Translations under genes and position numbers: made by a program
In this document: positions 9,082 through 17,436 of the stretch, in pieces
How positions within the stretch are numbered: position 1 is the first letter of the stretch
Layout of the letters: every line of letters starts with the position of its first letter
Assembly: GCF_005405345.1 (NCBI RefSeq)
Contig: NZ_BJDW01000018.1
Coordinates: 1 to 46,840 of the forward strand
DNA length: 46,840 nt
Source of the DNA: Enterococcus viikkiensis
Lineage (GTDB): Bacteria > Bacillota > Bacilli > Lactobacillales > Enterococcaceae
Direction of reading: 5' to 3'
Notes under the pieces: generated by a model
What the model was told of the DNA's origin: nothing
What the model saw: only the letters and a program-made list of their open reading frames with translations
Databases searched by the model: none

Positions 9082-9104
9082 AAGACGGTCTGAACGACCA
9101 TCTT
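9082..9104 (-). terminator. Terminator of the aquaporin-family gene
   Basis: On the minus strand AAGATGGTC-GTTCA-GACCGTCTT, with one G-U pair, is followed by TTTTTG. It lies just past the stop of the gene at 9115. Confidence 0.65.
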
Positions 9105-9114
9105 AAAAAGGAAC

Positions 9115-9774
9115 CTATTTTTCTTCACTACCCATGAATTTCGCAACAAAGGCTGCGATTGCTGCACCTAAAGTTGGTGCAAGCAAGTAAACCCAATAAT
9201 GAGACAACGCAGTGCCACCAGCAAAAATCGCAGGGCCTAAGCTACGTGCCGCATTCAATGATCCGCCTGTTAAGTTCAAGGTAACAATGATTAAGAAAGC
9301 TAAAGTAATACCGATAGCTACTGGAGCCATTGTCGCATTCCCATATTTAGTGCTTGTTACCATCAAGATAACAAAAACAAATAGGAAAGTGACCAATGTT
9401 TCAACACCAAAGGCTTGTGCTGCACTAATGTTAGGAAAATCATTTTGTCCAAAACCATCGCTAGGTAATTTTAATGCATGAATATAAACAGATAAAATTG
9501 CTGAAGCAACAATTGAACCTAACGCTTGAGCGATAATGTAAAAAATGCCATCCTTAACTGATAAACGTTTATTAATCATCATAGCAACTGAGACACCTGG
9601 GTTAAAGTTCCCACCAGAAATACCGCCTACGGCATAAGCCATAATCGTAATTGCCAAACCAAAGGCTAAACCAATTGTTAAAGTGCCCCCTTTAGCAATA
9701 ACTACTGTACCAGTTCCTAGAAAAACTAGCATAAAGGTACCTAGAAATTCTGCTACATATTTCTTCATTTTCAT
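9115..9774 (-). CDS. MIP family channel with altered NPA motifs
   Basis: A 219-residue major intrinsic protein with six membrane helices (near 6-26, 33-55, 80-102, 122-142, 151-170, 192-212). The two half-helix motifs that normally read NPA are NPG (58-60, GGNFNPGVS) and NAA (174-176, GGSLNAARS). The selectivity-filter Arg177 is kept. The length and lack of an expanded loop resemble AqpZ-type water channels more than GlpF, but the altered motifs make the permeant uncertain. I start at ATG 9774, which follows GAAGGAAG; an in-frame ATG at 9807 has no ribosome site. It is monocistronic. Confidence 0.85.
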   Translation of the reverse strand: MKMKKYVAEFLGTFMLVFLGTGTVVIAKGGTLTIGLAFGLAITIMAYAVGGISGGNFNPGVSVAMMINKRLSVKDGIFYIIAQALGSIVASAILSVYIHALKLPSDGFGQNDFPNISAAQAFGVETLVTFLFVFVILMVTSTKYGNATMAPVAIGITLAFLIIVTLNLTGGSLNAARSLGPAIFAGGTALSHYWVYLLAPTLGAAIAAFVAKFMGSEEK

Positions 9775-9926
9775 CCAACTTCCTTCAATAATTATTTGAA
9801 TATTCATTCTATTTAAATAGCCCTTTTTTGTAAAGTGATAGCTTATCCCTCTTATTTTTCTCTTCTTTTTATTATTTGCAAGAAATATTTTTTTAAATAA
9901 AGATCGTTATAGAAACTCAAAAAAAA

Positions 9927-9975
9927 CTCTTCTTTCATTTCTTTCCACTCCTGGTGAAAGAAAATGAAAGAAGAG
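9927..9975 (-). terminator. Terminator after ohr
   Basis: A roughly 19-bp stem with one bulged base (CTCTTCTTTCATTT arm pairing with the AAATGAAAGAAGAG arm) is followed by eight U residues on the minus strand. Confidence 0.8.
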
Positions 9976-10004
9976 CATCTATTTTATTTCAAGGGTACTA
10001 GTAA

Positions 10005-10406
10005 CTAGACCAATTCTACTTCAACATCGATATTGCCGCGAGTTGCTTTTGAATAAGGACAAAATTCGTGCGCTTCTTCAACAATCTTCTGGGCTTCTTC
10101 CTTTTCCACACCCGGTAATGATGTTTCAAGGATAACGCCGATTTGATAGCCACCGTCATCTAATTGGTATAAAGAAACACGAGCTTTGACTTCAGCATCC
10201 GACTCAATATTATGTTCTTTCAGCATATGATGCACCGCACCATTGAAACAAGAAGCATAGCCAGCCGCAAATAATTGCTCAGGATTCGTCCCCTCTGAAT
10301 GAATTGAAGGTGGCTCAATCTTCATTTTCATACTGCCATTTGGTGCCTGCACATCCCCATTACGTCCACCATGATTAATCATAGCTGTCTCATACATTTT
10401 CTTCAA
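10005..10406 (-). CDS. ohr: Organic hydroperoxide resistance protein
   Basis: A 133-residue Ohr/OsmC-family thiol peroxidase that reduces organic hydroperoxides. The peroxidatic Cys53 (AAGYASCFNGAV) and resolving Cys116 (HEFCPYSKATRGN) are present, with the conserved Arg15 (GGRNG) and Glu43. The start is a TTG codon: MKKMYETAMINHGGRNG matches the family N terminus, and a downstream ATG would be too far from GGAAAGGAATGAG. A possible -10 (TATAAT, 10434-10439 on the minus strand) lies upstream. No OhrR-type regulator is adjacent. Confidence 0.93.
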   Translation of the reverse strand: MKKMYETAMINHGGRNGDVQAPNGSMKMKIEPPSIHSEGTNPEQLFAAGYASCFNGAVHHMLKEHNIESDAEVKARVSLYQLDDGGYQIGVILETSLPGVEKEEAQKIVEEAHEFCPYSKATRGNIDVEVELV

Positions 10407-10596
10407 AAATTCTCATTCCTTTCCTACTTACTGATTATAAGTGTAGGCCGTTTCGGTGGAGATTTCAATGAAACTGCTCACAGGACCAGAATCCACAAAA
10501 AAGGACAAGCTAAAGGTGTAACAAACGATTGTGAAAATAACTACAATTATATTTTTTTGATATACTATGTATAAATGTATAAGGGAGTGATTACTC

Positions 10597-11235
10597 ATGA
10601 AAAAAATTATTTTTGCCTGCATCATGGCATCCCTTCTATTGACCGGATGCAAACAGGACTCACCTGGCCATTCAACTAATAACTCAAAACAGTCAAACTC
10701 TGTCTCCTCAACGATCGTTACGTCAGAAACTACGAGTGTAACTACTTCGGAAACATCTGATACGATCAGTCAAACAACTGCAGAAGAACCCGTTAGCACC
10801 GCCCCGTCTAGTACTAGTGATTCAAGTCAAGAGCAAGTAACTGATACGGTATCCCAAAATGAATTCGGTGGTTATGCAACCTTTTACTTTACCGGCATGA
10901 ACGTTCCCGATTCTATCAATATCAATACAAATTCCAACCAACTAACGTTCGATGGCGGAACGAGCCAAGCAACCGTCTATGCCTTCTCGATGAAAAATGT
11001 TCCCGTCAAAACAATTCGGGTATTCTCCGCTAACAACCATGACATTCGAACTGTTCAAGTAAGCACGCAGCTTGTGATCGGCAGTCAGATTTCCGGTCCG
11101 ACTATTTCGAATCACCAAACGGACGAATTGTATCTCTTCCACAATAAGCAAGGGGGACTATCCTTAGCTACGCCTAATTATGCGGGAAATGTTCCTGAGG
11201 ATCAGCAAGATGTCATGATCGAAGTCTTACAGTAA
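10597..11235 (+). CDS. Ser/Thr-rich lipoprotein of unknown function
   Basis: A 212-residue predicted lipoprotein. Residues 1-17 form a signal peptide ending in the lipobox LLTGC, so Cys18 should be lipidated and the protein anchored on the outer face of the membrane. Residues 19-88 are a low-complexity Ser/Thr linker. Residues 89-212 form a compact beta-rich domain (FGGYATFYFTGMNVPDS onward) that I do not recognise. It has a GGGAG ribosome site and an extended -10 (TGATATACT, 10558-10566). It is monocistronic with its own terminator. The repetitive linker is typical of surface-exposed sensors, adhesins or enzyme anchors, but no function can be assigned. Confidence 0.85.
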   Translation: MKKIIFACIMASLLLTGCKQDSPGHSTNNSKQSNSVSSTIVTSETTSVTTSETSDTISQTTAEEPVSTAPSSTSDSSQEQVTDTVSQNEFGGYATFYFTGMNVPDSININTNSNQLTFDGGTSQATVYAFSMKNVPVKTIRVFSANNHDIRTVQVSTQLVIGSQISGPTISNHQTDELYLFHNKQGGLSLATPNYAGNVPEDQQDVMIEVLQ

Positions 11236-11248
11236 AGATATGTATCAT

Positions 11249-11280
11249 TAAGCCAAGCAACTTGCTGTTTGGCTTTTTTA
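11249..11280 (+). terminator. Terminator after lipoprotein gene
   Basis: AAGCCAAGCA pairs with TGTTTGGCTT around a short loop and is followed by TTTTTATTTT. Confidence 0.75.
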
Positions 11281-11301
11281 TTTTGAGAATGTAAGACAAA
11301 A

Positions 11302-11331
11302 AAACGGAGATCTGAAATCAGATCTCCGTTT
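11302..11331 (-). terminator. Terminator after rplL
   Basis: A perfect 14-bp stem AAACGGAGATCTGA / TCAGATCTCCGTTT with a 2-nt nominal loop, followed on the minus strand by seven U residues. Confidence 0.85.
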
Positions 11332-11347
11332 AAATAATCAGAAATGA

Positions 11348-11716
11348 TTATTTTACTGTTACTGTTGCGCCAACTTCTTCTAAAGCAGCTTTTAATGCTT
11401 CAGCGTCGTCTTTAGACACATCTTCTTTAACTGGTGCAGGAGCGCCATCAACTACAGCTTTAGCTTCTTTCAAGCCTAAGCCAGTTGCTTCACGAACTGC
11501 TTTGATAACTTTAACTTTTTGGTCGCCGACAGCTGTTAATTCAACAGTAAATTCTGTTTGTTCTTCAGCAGCAGGTCCAGCAGCAGCACCAGCAGCAGCT
11601 ACAGGAGCAGCAGCAGTTACGCCAAATTCGTCTTCGATAGCTTTAACTAAGTCGTTTAATTCTAAGATTGTTGCGCCTTTAAGCTCTTCAACAATGTTTT
11701 CAATGTTTAATGCCAT
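11348..11716 (-). CDS. rplL: 50S ribosomal protein L7/L12
   Basis: A 122-residue stalk protein. The N-terminal dimerisation helix region (1-35, [20 protein letters not shown]) is joined by an Ala/Gly-rich hinge (36-52) to the factor-binding C-terminal domain ([31 protein letters not shown]). It recruits elongation factors to the ribosome. It lies 52 nt after rplJ with a GGAGG ribosome site, and is the last gene of the L11 cluster. Confidence 0.98.
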   Translation of the reverse strand: MALNIENIVEELKGATILELNDLVKAIEDEFGVTAAAPVAAAGAAAGPAAEEQTEFTVELTAVGDQKVKVIKAVREATGLGLKEAKAVVDGAPAPVKEDVSKDDAEALKAALEEVGATVTVK

Positions 11717-11768
11717 TTTAAGTTTCCTCCGTTTAGGTAAGTTTTTATTTTTTTATGTTAAGCAGCGA

Positions 11769-12269
11769 TTAAGCTACTTCGTCTTCTTTTTCTGCGACTG
11801 CTTTCACAGCGTAAGCCACGTTGCGGACTGGCGCTTGAAGAACAGATAATAGCATAGAAAGAAGTCCATCGCGGTTCGGTAGTTTTGCAAGAGCAGTAAT
11901 TTCTTCGATAGAAGCTACTTTTCCTTCAATGATACCGCCTTTGATTTCTAATTTGTCAGCTGTTTTAGCGAACTCGTCGATAATTTTAGCTGGAGCAACT
12001 ACATCCTCATTACTAAATGCAACAGCAGTAGGTCCTGAGAATACTTCTTCTAATCCGTTCAAGCCAGCTTTTTCAGCGGCACGAACCAAGATAGAATTTT
12101 TGATAACTTTCATTTCAACGTTAGCGTCACGTAATTGTTTACGTAGTTCAGTCACTTGTTCTACAGTAAGACCACGGTAGTCAACGATAACGGCTGAAGC
12201 TGCTGCGCTGAATTTTTCAGTGACTTCTTCAACAATAGCGGCTTTTTTAGCGATTGCTACTTCACTCAT
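11769..12269 (-). CDS. rplJ: 50S ribosomal protein L10
   Basis: A 166-residue L10 protein that anchors L7/L12 dimers to the ribosome and, as an L10-L12 complex, represses its own operon by binding the leader upstream. The start [16 protein letters not shown] at ATG 12269 is preferred to an in-frame GTG at 12281, because the GTG lies within the AGGAGGTG ribosome site. Confidence 0.97.
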   Translation of the reverse strand: MSEVAIAKKAAIVEEVTEKFSAAASAVIVDYRGLTVEQVTELRKQLRDANVEMKVIKNSILVRAAEKAGLNGLEEVFSGPTAVAFSNEDVVAPAKIIDEFAKTADKLEIKGGIIEGKVASIEEITALAKLPNRDGLLSMLLSVLQAPVRNVAYAVKAVAEKEDEVA

Positions 12270-12299
12270 TATATATTTCACCTCCTGATTTTGATGGAA

Positions 12300-12440
12300 G
12301 AGAATTTTTTCGCGCGAAGCAAAAAAATACCCTATGCCACCGTAGACATAGAGGGACTATTGAATGTTCTCAATAAACGTCCTCGGTAGGAAATTAAGAC
12401 TTGCGTCACCTACTGTCTTCGGTACAGTTAATAAATTAAC
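12300..12440 (-). ncRNA. Ribosomal protein L10 leader
   Basis: The minus-strand leader of rplJ contains the known Firmicutes L10-leader architecture. A small hairpin ACTGTACCGAAGACAGT (12416-12432) leads into the conserved stretch AGGTGACGCAAGTC and CCTACCGAGGACG. A large arm with CCCTCTATG...CATAGGG follows. It ends a few tens of bases before the rplJ ribosome site. It binds the L10-L12 complex for feedback control. Confidence 0.85.
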
Positions 12441-12441
12441 C

Positions 12442-12476
12442 TTGACTAACTTACCATAGATAAGTTAGTCAAGTCA
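12442..12476 (-). terminator. Hairpin between rplA and L10 leader
   Basis: A perfect 13-bp stem (CTTGACTAACTTA / TAAGTTAGTCAAG) with a 7-nt loop follows rplA on the minus strand. The trailing sequence GTTAATTTATTAAC is only moderately U-rich, so this could be a partial terminator, an RNA-processing site or a stability element that separates rplK-rplA from rplJ-rplL expression. Confidence 0.55.
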
Positions 12477-12496
12477 AGCACTATTCTAAAATAAAT

Positions 12497-13186
12497 TTAG
12501 ATAGCAGTTTGTTCAACATGGATACCAGGTCCAAATGTTGTAGTCATTGAAATGTTTTTGATGTATTGACCTTTAGCAGTTGCAGGTTTTGCTTTTACTA
12601 AAGTTTCGTTGATTGTGTTAAAGTTTTCAACCAATTTAGCATCGTCGAATGATACTTTACCGATTGGCACATGAACGTTACCAGCTTTATCAACACGGTA
12701 AGTTACTTTACCAGCTTTAACTTCTTCAACCGCTTTTGTAACATCCATCGTTACAGTACCAGTTTTAGGGTTAGGCATTAAACCTTTTGGTCCAAGCACA
12801 CGGCCTAATTTACCAACTGTAGCCATCATGTCAGGTGTCGCTACAACAACGTCAAAGTCGAACCATCCACCTTGGATTTTTGCAACCATGTCGTCGTCGC
12901 CAACGAAATCAGCGCCAGCAGCTTCTGCTTCTTTTGCTTTTTCGCCTTTAGCGAATACTAAAACAGTTTGTGTTTTACCAGTTCCGTTTGGAAGCACAAC
13001 TGCTCCACGGATTTGTTGGTCTGCTTTTTTAGGGTCAACGCTTAATTTGTAAGCAACTTCAACCGTTGCGTCAAATTTTGCGAAGTTAATTTCTTTTGCT
13101 AATGCTACTGCTTCCGCAACTGGGTAAGCTTTTGTTGCATCAACTTTTTTTAATGCATCTTGCATTTTTTTGCTCTTTTTAGCCAT
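12497..13186 (-). CDS. rplA: 50S ribosomal protein L1
   Basis: A 229-residue L1 protein, which binds 23S rRNA at the E-site stalk and represses translation of its own mRNA. The family signature [18 protein letters not shown] is present near 125-145. The start follows AAGGAGG. It is 103 nt downstream of rplK, and that gap carries a probable L1-binding motif (13204-13230). Confidence 0.98.
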   Translation of the reverse strand: MAKKSKKMQDALKKVDATKAYPVAEAVALAKEINFAKFDATVEVAYKLSVDPKKADQQIRGAVVLPNGTGKTQTVLVFAKGEKAKEAEAAGADFVGDDDMVAKIQGGWFDFDVVVATPDMMATVGKLGRVLGPKGLMPNPKTGTVTMDVTKAVEEVKAGKVTYRVDKAGNVHVPIGKVSFDDAKLVENFNTINETLVKAKPATAKGQYIKNISMTTTFGPGIHVEQTAI

Positions 13187-13203
13187 TTTGTTTCCTCCTT
13201 GAT

Positions 13204-13230
13204 GTGGTTATAACGGTAGAACCTCCCACG
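13204..13230 (-). promoter_or_regulatory. Probable L1-binding mRNA motif before rplA
   Basis: The minus-strand transcript folds as GUGG-GA-GGU-loop-ACC-GUUAUAA-CCAC: two short helices separated by an asymmetric internal loop, ending 17 nt before the rplA start. The same architecture occurs before rplK, which supports a shared L1 operator. Confidence 0.6.
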
Positions 13231-13289
13231 TGTTCCGTATCTTTAGATAGGGAGCCAACTGAGAAGCTACTTTCTTGGGGTGTCGAAAC

Positions 13290-13712
13290 TTATTCGACAG
13301 TGATTCCCATGCTTCGTGCAGTTCCTTCAACCATGCGCATTGCTGACTCAACGTTAGCAGCGTTTAGGTCTTGCATTTTCAACTCAGCGATTTCTTTTAC
13401 TTGATCGCTAGTAACTTTTGCAACTTTAGTTTTGTTTGGTTCGCCTGAACCTTTTTCCACGTTAGCAGCTTTTTTCAATAATACTGCAGCTGGTGGTGTT
13501 TTTGTGATGAATGTAAATGAACGGTCTTCATATACAGAGATCACAACTGGGATGATTAAACCTGCTTGATCAGCTGTACGAGCATTGAATTCTTTAGTGA
13601 ATCCCATGATGTTGATACCGGCTTGACCTAGTGCAGGACCTACTGGGGGAGCTGGAGTTGCTTTCCCTGCAGGAATTTGCAGTTTAACTAATTTTTCTAC
13701 TTTCTTTGCCAC
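13290..13712 (-). CDS. rplK: 50S ribosomal protein L11
   Basis: A 140-residue L11 protein of the GTPase-associated centre, needed for factor binding and RelA-type activation. [43 protein letters not shown] is the classic N-terminal start region, read here in short parts: Pro-rich loop 18-26 and [20 protein letters not shown]. Translation begins at a GTG codon 8 nt after AAGGAGG; a nearby ATG is out of frame. It is the first gene of the cluster. Confidence 0.97.
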   Translation of the reverse strand: MAKKVEKLVKLQIPAGKATPAPPVGPALGQAGINIMGFTKEFNARTADQAGLIIPVVISVYEDRSFTFITKTPPAAVLLKKAANVEKGSGEPNKTKVAKVTSDQVKEIAELKMQDLNAANVESAMRMVEGTARSMGITVE

Positions 13713-13734
13713 GAGACATACCTCCTTGGGTCCG

Positions 13735-13772
13735 TGATGTGGTTAATTGGAGATCAAAATTTCTCCTCCCAC
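13735..13772 (-). promoter_or_regulatory. Probable L1-binding mRNA motif before rplK
   Basis: The transcript folds as GUGG-GA-GGAGA-loop-UCUCC-AAUUAA-CCAC, the same two-helix design with an asymmetric internal loop seen before rplA. It lies about 25 nt upstream of the rplK start codon, where L1 binding would block initiation. Confidence 0.6.
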
Positions 13773-13802
13773 TAAAACCGTGTGAACAAAACACACTTTG
13801 GT

Positions 13803-13831
13803 ATCATATCAGAGTTTCTTTCCAAATGCAA
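13803..13831 (-). promoter_or_regulatory. Promoter of rplK-rplA
   Basis: On the minus strand TTGCAT (13826-13831) and TATGAT (13803-13808) are spaced by 17 bp, about 90 nt upstream of rplK. It leaves room for the L1 motif in the leader. Confidence 0.8.
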
Positions 13832-14009
13832 GATGAAATGATTTTCAAACTAAAAATTCTGACAATAATAAAATACTTCACAATCTCTTTAACTACTATG
13901 AGAATAACAAAATAAATTGTTAATCTTACTTTTTTCAGAAAGCGTATATGTTACACTATGATCGAATTGATGAGGATTTTCATCGGATAGATTAGGGAGG
14001 TTTAAAATA

Positions 14010-14684
14010 ATGGAAGTTTTAAAATATCGAAGTGTTTTTGACATTATTGGTCCAGTAATGGTGGGCCCAAGCAGCTCGCATACAGCGGGTGCAGCGCGAA
14101 TCGGAAAAGTTTGCCGTATGATTTTTGGTGAACGACCAGATTCAGTTGAGTTTGACTTGTTTGAATCTTTTGCTAAAACGTACCGCGGTCATGGGACCGA
14201 CATTGCTTTAGTCGGTGGTATTTTAGGGATGGACCCAGATGACCCTCGTTTATCCGATTCATTGAAAATCGCTCACGAACAAGGGATGGAAGTTTTATTT
14301 GTTCCTAAAAAAGAAATTGCCGATCACCCTAACACAGTGACCTTGCGCATGATCAAAGGCGATCTTGAGATGTCTATCACAGGTGTTTCCATCGGCGGTG
14401 GAAATATCCAAATTACAGAAATGAACGGCTACAGCATCTCATTAGGCATGGGCAATCCAACCTATATCATTATTAATAAAGACGTCCCTGGTTTACTTTC
14501 ACGTGTTTCGACTATTTTCATGAAGCATGGCTTGAACATCGGGAAAGTAACGATGACTCGCAAAACTCGGGGAGAAAACGGCATCGTACTATTAGAAATC
14601 GATGATACGCCAGACGATCCAGAAGGATTGAGACAGGAAATCAAGTGTGAAGACGATGTCTTGAGTGTGACTTATTTCAAATAG
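14010..14684 (+). CDS. sdaAB: L-serine ammonia-lyase, beta subunit
   Basis: A 224-residue beta subunit of the iron-sulfur L-serine dehydratase, which converts L-serine to pyruvate and ammonia. The catalytic domain has VMVGPSSSHTAGAARIG (17-33); a C-terminal ACT domain (about 149-224, YIIINKDVPGLLSRV onward) probably senses serine. It begins after GGGAGG and is followed 45 nt later by the alpha subunit. The leader starts close to the L11 promoter on the other strand. Confidence 0.95.
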   Translation: MEVLKYRSVFDIIGPVMVGPSSSHTAGAARIGKVCRMIFGERPDSVEFDLFESFAKTYRGHGTDIALVGGILGMDPDDPRLSDSLKIAHEQGMEVLFVPKKEIADHPNTVTLRMIKGDLEMSITGVSIGGGNIQITEMNGYSISLGMGNPTYIIINKDVPGLLSRVSTIFMKHGLNIGKVTMTRKTRGENGIVLLEIDDTPDDPEGLRQEIKCEDDVLSVTYFK

Positions 14685-14729
14685 AACGACTATGAACGTA
14701 TTTTTATATTATAGATTGGAGGAATTGTC

Positions 14730-15614
14730 ATGTTTTATACAATCCAAGAACTTGTCGAACAAGCGAAGGATTATCCAACAGTTGGCGAATTAATGATCGC
14801 GACTGAAATGGAATTAACAGATCGTACGCGGGAAGAAATTATTGCGTTGATGGAACGCAATTTAGAAGTAATGGAAAGTTCGATTGAAGAAGGCATCGAA
14901 GGCGTGACTTCGGTAACGAAGATCACTGGCGGCGACGCGAAACGAATGAACGACTACATCGAAAGCGGCAAATTTATGAGCGGCGAAACAATCTTAAAGG
15001 CTGTACGTAACGGGATCGCCGTCAACGAAGTCAATGCAAAAATGGGCTTGGTCTGCGCGACGCCAACTGCTGGTAGTGCCGGTGTTTTGCCTGGGGTCTT
15101 AATGGCGGCTCGGGAAAAATTAGAATTAAGTCATGAAGAACAACTCGATTTTCTATTTACAGCGGGTGCATTTGGTTTAGTAATGGCTAATAATGCGTCT
15201 ATCTCAGGTGCTGAAGGCGGTTGTCAAGCCGAAGTCGGTTCAGCTAGTGCAATGTCTGCGGCTGCTTTAGTCACCGCGAATGGCGGCACACCGGAGATGG
15301 CTTCAAACGCCTTAGCGATCACTTTAAAAAATGTAATGGGCTTAATCTGTGATCCAGTAGCTGGCTTAGTTGAGGTTCCTTGTGTCAAACGGAATGCGAT
15401 GGGCGCTTCTCAAGCCTTCATCTCAGCCGATATGGCGCTTGCCGGTATTCGCAGTGTCATTCCACCAGATGAAGTCGTGGAAGCTATGTACAAAGTAGGC
15501 CGCGCGATGCCTCAGATCTTTAAAGAAACCGCTGAAGGTGGCGTAGCAACAACTCCTACTGGCTTACGCTTAAAACGTCAAGTCTTTGGTGAACCAGAAA
15601 AAGCAACCGTCTAA
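14730..15614 (+). CDS. sdaAA: L-serine ammonia-lyase, alpha subunit
   Basis: A 294-residue alpha subunit carrying the [4Fe-4S] cluster. Cys165 (GGCQAEVG), Cys207 (GLICDPVAG) and Cys218 (VPCVKRN) have the same 42- and 11-residue spacing as the cluster ligands of characterised type 2 serine dehydratases. GSAGVLPG lies near 115-122. It forms the enzyme with the preceding beta subunit and probably shares its transcript. The ribosome site is GGAGG. Confidence 0.95.
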   Translation: MFYTIQELVEQAKDYPTVGELMIATEMELTDRTREEIIALMERNLEVMESSIEEGIEGVTSVTKITGGDAKRMNDYIESGKFMSGETILKAVRNGIAVNEVNAKMGLVCATPTAGSAGVLPGVLMAAREKLELSHEEQLDFLFTAGAFGLVMANNASISGAEGGCQAEVGSASAMSAAALVTANGGTPEMASNALAITLKNVMGLICDPVAGLVEVPCVKRNAMGASQAFISADMALAGIRSVIPPDEVVEAMYKVGRAMPQIFKETAEGGVATTPTGLRLKRQVFGEPEKATV

Positions 15615-15632
15615 ATAAGATAACAAACGTAA

Positions 15633-15660
15633 AAAGACAGCTGAACTTTCAGCTGTCTTT
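15633..15660. terminator. Bidirectional terminator sdaAA / efaA
   Basis: AAAGACAGCTGA / TCAGCTGTCTTT, a perfect 12-bp stem with a 4-nt loop, between two convergent genes. Confidence 0.85.
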
Positions 15661-15662
15661 GT

Positions 15663-16592
15663 TTATTCCATCAAACCCTCATGGATCTTCTCCAGATTCC
15701 ACTTCATCATCTTGTAATAACTATCCCCTGGTGCCCCTTTTTTTGCCAACGAATCAGTATACAACTCACTATAAATCGGCAGATTAACCTCTTTTGAAAG
15801 TCGTTCCATACTTCGTTTATCCACACTCGTTTCAACAAATAGTGATGGTACCTTCGACGCACGAACTTTTTCGACTACCTGTTTCATTTGTTCCGGCGTT
15901 CCTTGACTTTCTGTATTGATCTCCCAAATATAAGCAGCAGTTAAATCATAGGCCTTAGAAAAATATTTGAACGCACCTTCGCTGGTAACCAACAATTTTT
16001 TCTCATTTGGAATGTCGGCAAACGCATCCTTTGCCGTGGTATCCAGTTCTTCTAACTGTTTAATATAAGCGTCCGCATTTTTTTGATAGCTTTCTTTATT
16101 CTCTGGATCTTTTTCACTTAACACGTGCTGGATTTCTTTAACATACAAGATTCCATTGGAAATATTCAACCAAGCGTGGGGATCTTCTTGCTTCGTATTA
16201 CCGGTTAAGTGAATTGGTTCAACTTCCTTGCTGACCGCAAAGTAGTCCTCGTTTTCTTTCTTATCCGCTGTTTCCATCAATTTATTAAACCAACCGTTTC
16301 CCGTTTCTAAATTGAGCCCATTATAAAAGACAACGTCTGCTTCACTAGCCTGCTTGATGTCTTCAGGCAAAGGTTCATACTCATGAGGGTCCGTTCCAAC
16401 TGGTACAAGACTTTTGACACTGACTTGACCAGCCCCCACTTCTTTGACCATATCTGCAATGATCGAATTTGTTGCAACTACGCTTGTCTTTTTAGAATCG
16501 TCTGACGCTGAGCGTTCTTCATCCTTTGTCCCACAGCCTGCTAATAACAACAGGCTTAAAATCCCGGCAAAAATTATTTTTTTATGCTTCAT
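15663..16592 (-). CDS. efaA: Manganese ABC transporter, binding lipoprotein
   Basis: A 309-residue cluster A-I (LraI) metal-binding lipoprotein. The lipobox LLLLAGC places the lipidated cysteine at 20. Predicted metal ligands are His in GTDPHEYEP, His in EDPHAWLN, Glu in VTSEGAF and Asp in LYTDSLA, the His-His-Glu-Asp set of Mn(II) proteins such as PsaA. The sequence, including YIWEINTESQGTPEQ, closely resembles E. faecalis EfaA. The gene overlaps efaB by 11 nt. It captures Mn(II) outside the membrane for EfaB. Confidence 0.9.
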   Translation of the reverse strand: MKHKKIIFAGILSLLLLAGCGTKDEERSASDDSKKTSVVATNSIIADMVKEVGAGQVSVKSLVPVGTDPHEYEPLPEDIKQASEADVVFYNGLNLETGNGWFNKLMETADKKENEDYFAVSKEVEPIHLTGNTKQEDPHAWLNISNGILYVKEIQHVLSEKDPENKESYQKNADAYIKQLEELDTTAKDAFADIPNEKKLLVTSEGAFKYFSKAYDLTAAYIWEINTESQGTPEQMKQVVEKVRASKVPSLFVETSVDKRSMERLSKEVNLPIYSELYTDSLAKKGAPGDSYYKMMKWNLEKIHEGLME

Positions 16593-17436
16593 TTAATTGC
16601 TCCTTTCTTAGTTGTTGAATCAAGCCCTTGGTAGGCGAAAATAGGAAAGCAGCAATGAAAAAGATCGCTGCTGCCATAACAATCGTCGCACCAGAAGGCA
16701 AATTATAACTATAACTAAAATATAACCCGATGATTGCACTCAGTACCCCGAATAACGTTGATAATCCTACCATCACGGAAAGTTTATTGGTCAATTGATA
16801 GGCGGTAGCCGCCGGTGTAATCAACATGGCAATGACGAGGATTGTTCCAACAGTTTGTAAAGAAGTGACTGCGACTAATGTCAGTAAGAACATCAGTCCA
16901 TAATTAATCAAGCTAATATTCCAGCCATAAGACTGCGCCATTGTCGGAGCAAAGGAAGTTAATTTCAACTGCTTATAAAATAGTAAGACCGCTAGTACCA
17001 CAATCACCATTACAATAGCGGTTAAATACATATCCGAATCGCGAACGGCCAAAACATTCCCAAACAAAATGTGATACAAATCCGTCGCACTACGGGCAAA
17101 GGAAATCAAAATAATTCCTAACGCAAAGAAGGAACTAAAAACAATTCCGATTGCCGTATCGTTTTTCAAGCGACTATGCTTGCCAACGAATCCGATTAAC
17201 CCCGCTGAGACAATCCCAAAAAAGGTAGCTCCGATAATGTAACTGCTGCCTAGCATATACGAGATCGCAACACCAGGTAAAATCGCATGGGAGATTGCGT
17301 CGCCCATCAAGGACATTCCTCGCAAGATGATAAATGAACCGATCACTCCGGCGGAAATTCCCACCATGATTGACGTAATCAATGCATTTTGTAAAAATTG
17401 ATAATTCGTCAAGCCTTGAATAAACTCATGAAGCAC
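16582..17436 (-). CDS. efaB: Manganese ABC transporter, permease
   Basis: A 284-residue ABC-3 family permease with about eight or nine membrane helices; residues LRGMSLMGDAISHAILPGVA are the family signature. Translation should begin at GTG 17436, 8 nt after GGGAGG; the longer open frame to 17481 would overlap efaC needlessly and start before the ribosome site. The gene overlaps efaC by 11 nt and efaA by 11 nt, indicating tight coupling. Confidence 0.92.
   Translation of the reverse strand: MLHEFIQGLTNYQFLQNALITSIMVGISAGVIGSFIILRGMSLMGDAISHAILPGVAISYMLGSSYIIGATFFGIVSAGLIGFVGKHSRLKNDTAIGIVFSSFFALGIILISFARSATDLYHILFGNVLAVRDSDMYLTAIVMVIVVLAVLLFYKQLKLTSFAPTMAQSYGWNISLINYGLMFLLTLVAVTSLQTVGTILVIAMLITPAATAYQLTNKLSVMVGLSTLFGVLSAIIGLYFSYSYNLPSGATIVMAAAIFFIAAFLFSPTKGLIQQLRKEQLNEA

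Noticed and set aside
10428-10652. A 74-codon minus-strand frame across the ohr/lipoprotein intergenic region.
   Set aside because: It overlaps the lipoprotein start, lacks a ribosome site and resembles no protein.
13853-13867. A CodY-like sequence between rplK and sdaAB (also TTTTTTCAGAAAGCG near 13929).
   Set aside because: Four or five mismatches to the consensus; too weak in AT-rich DNA without other support.
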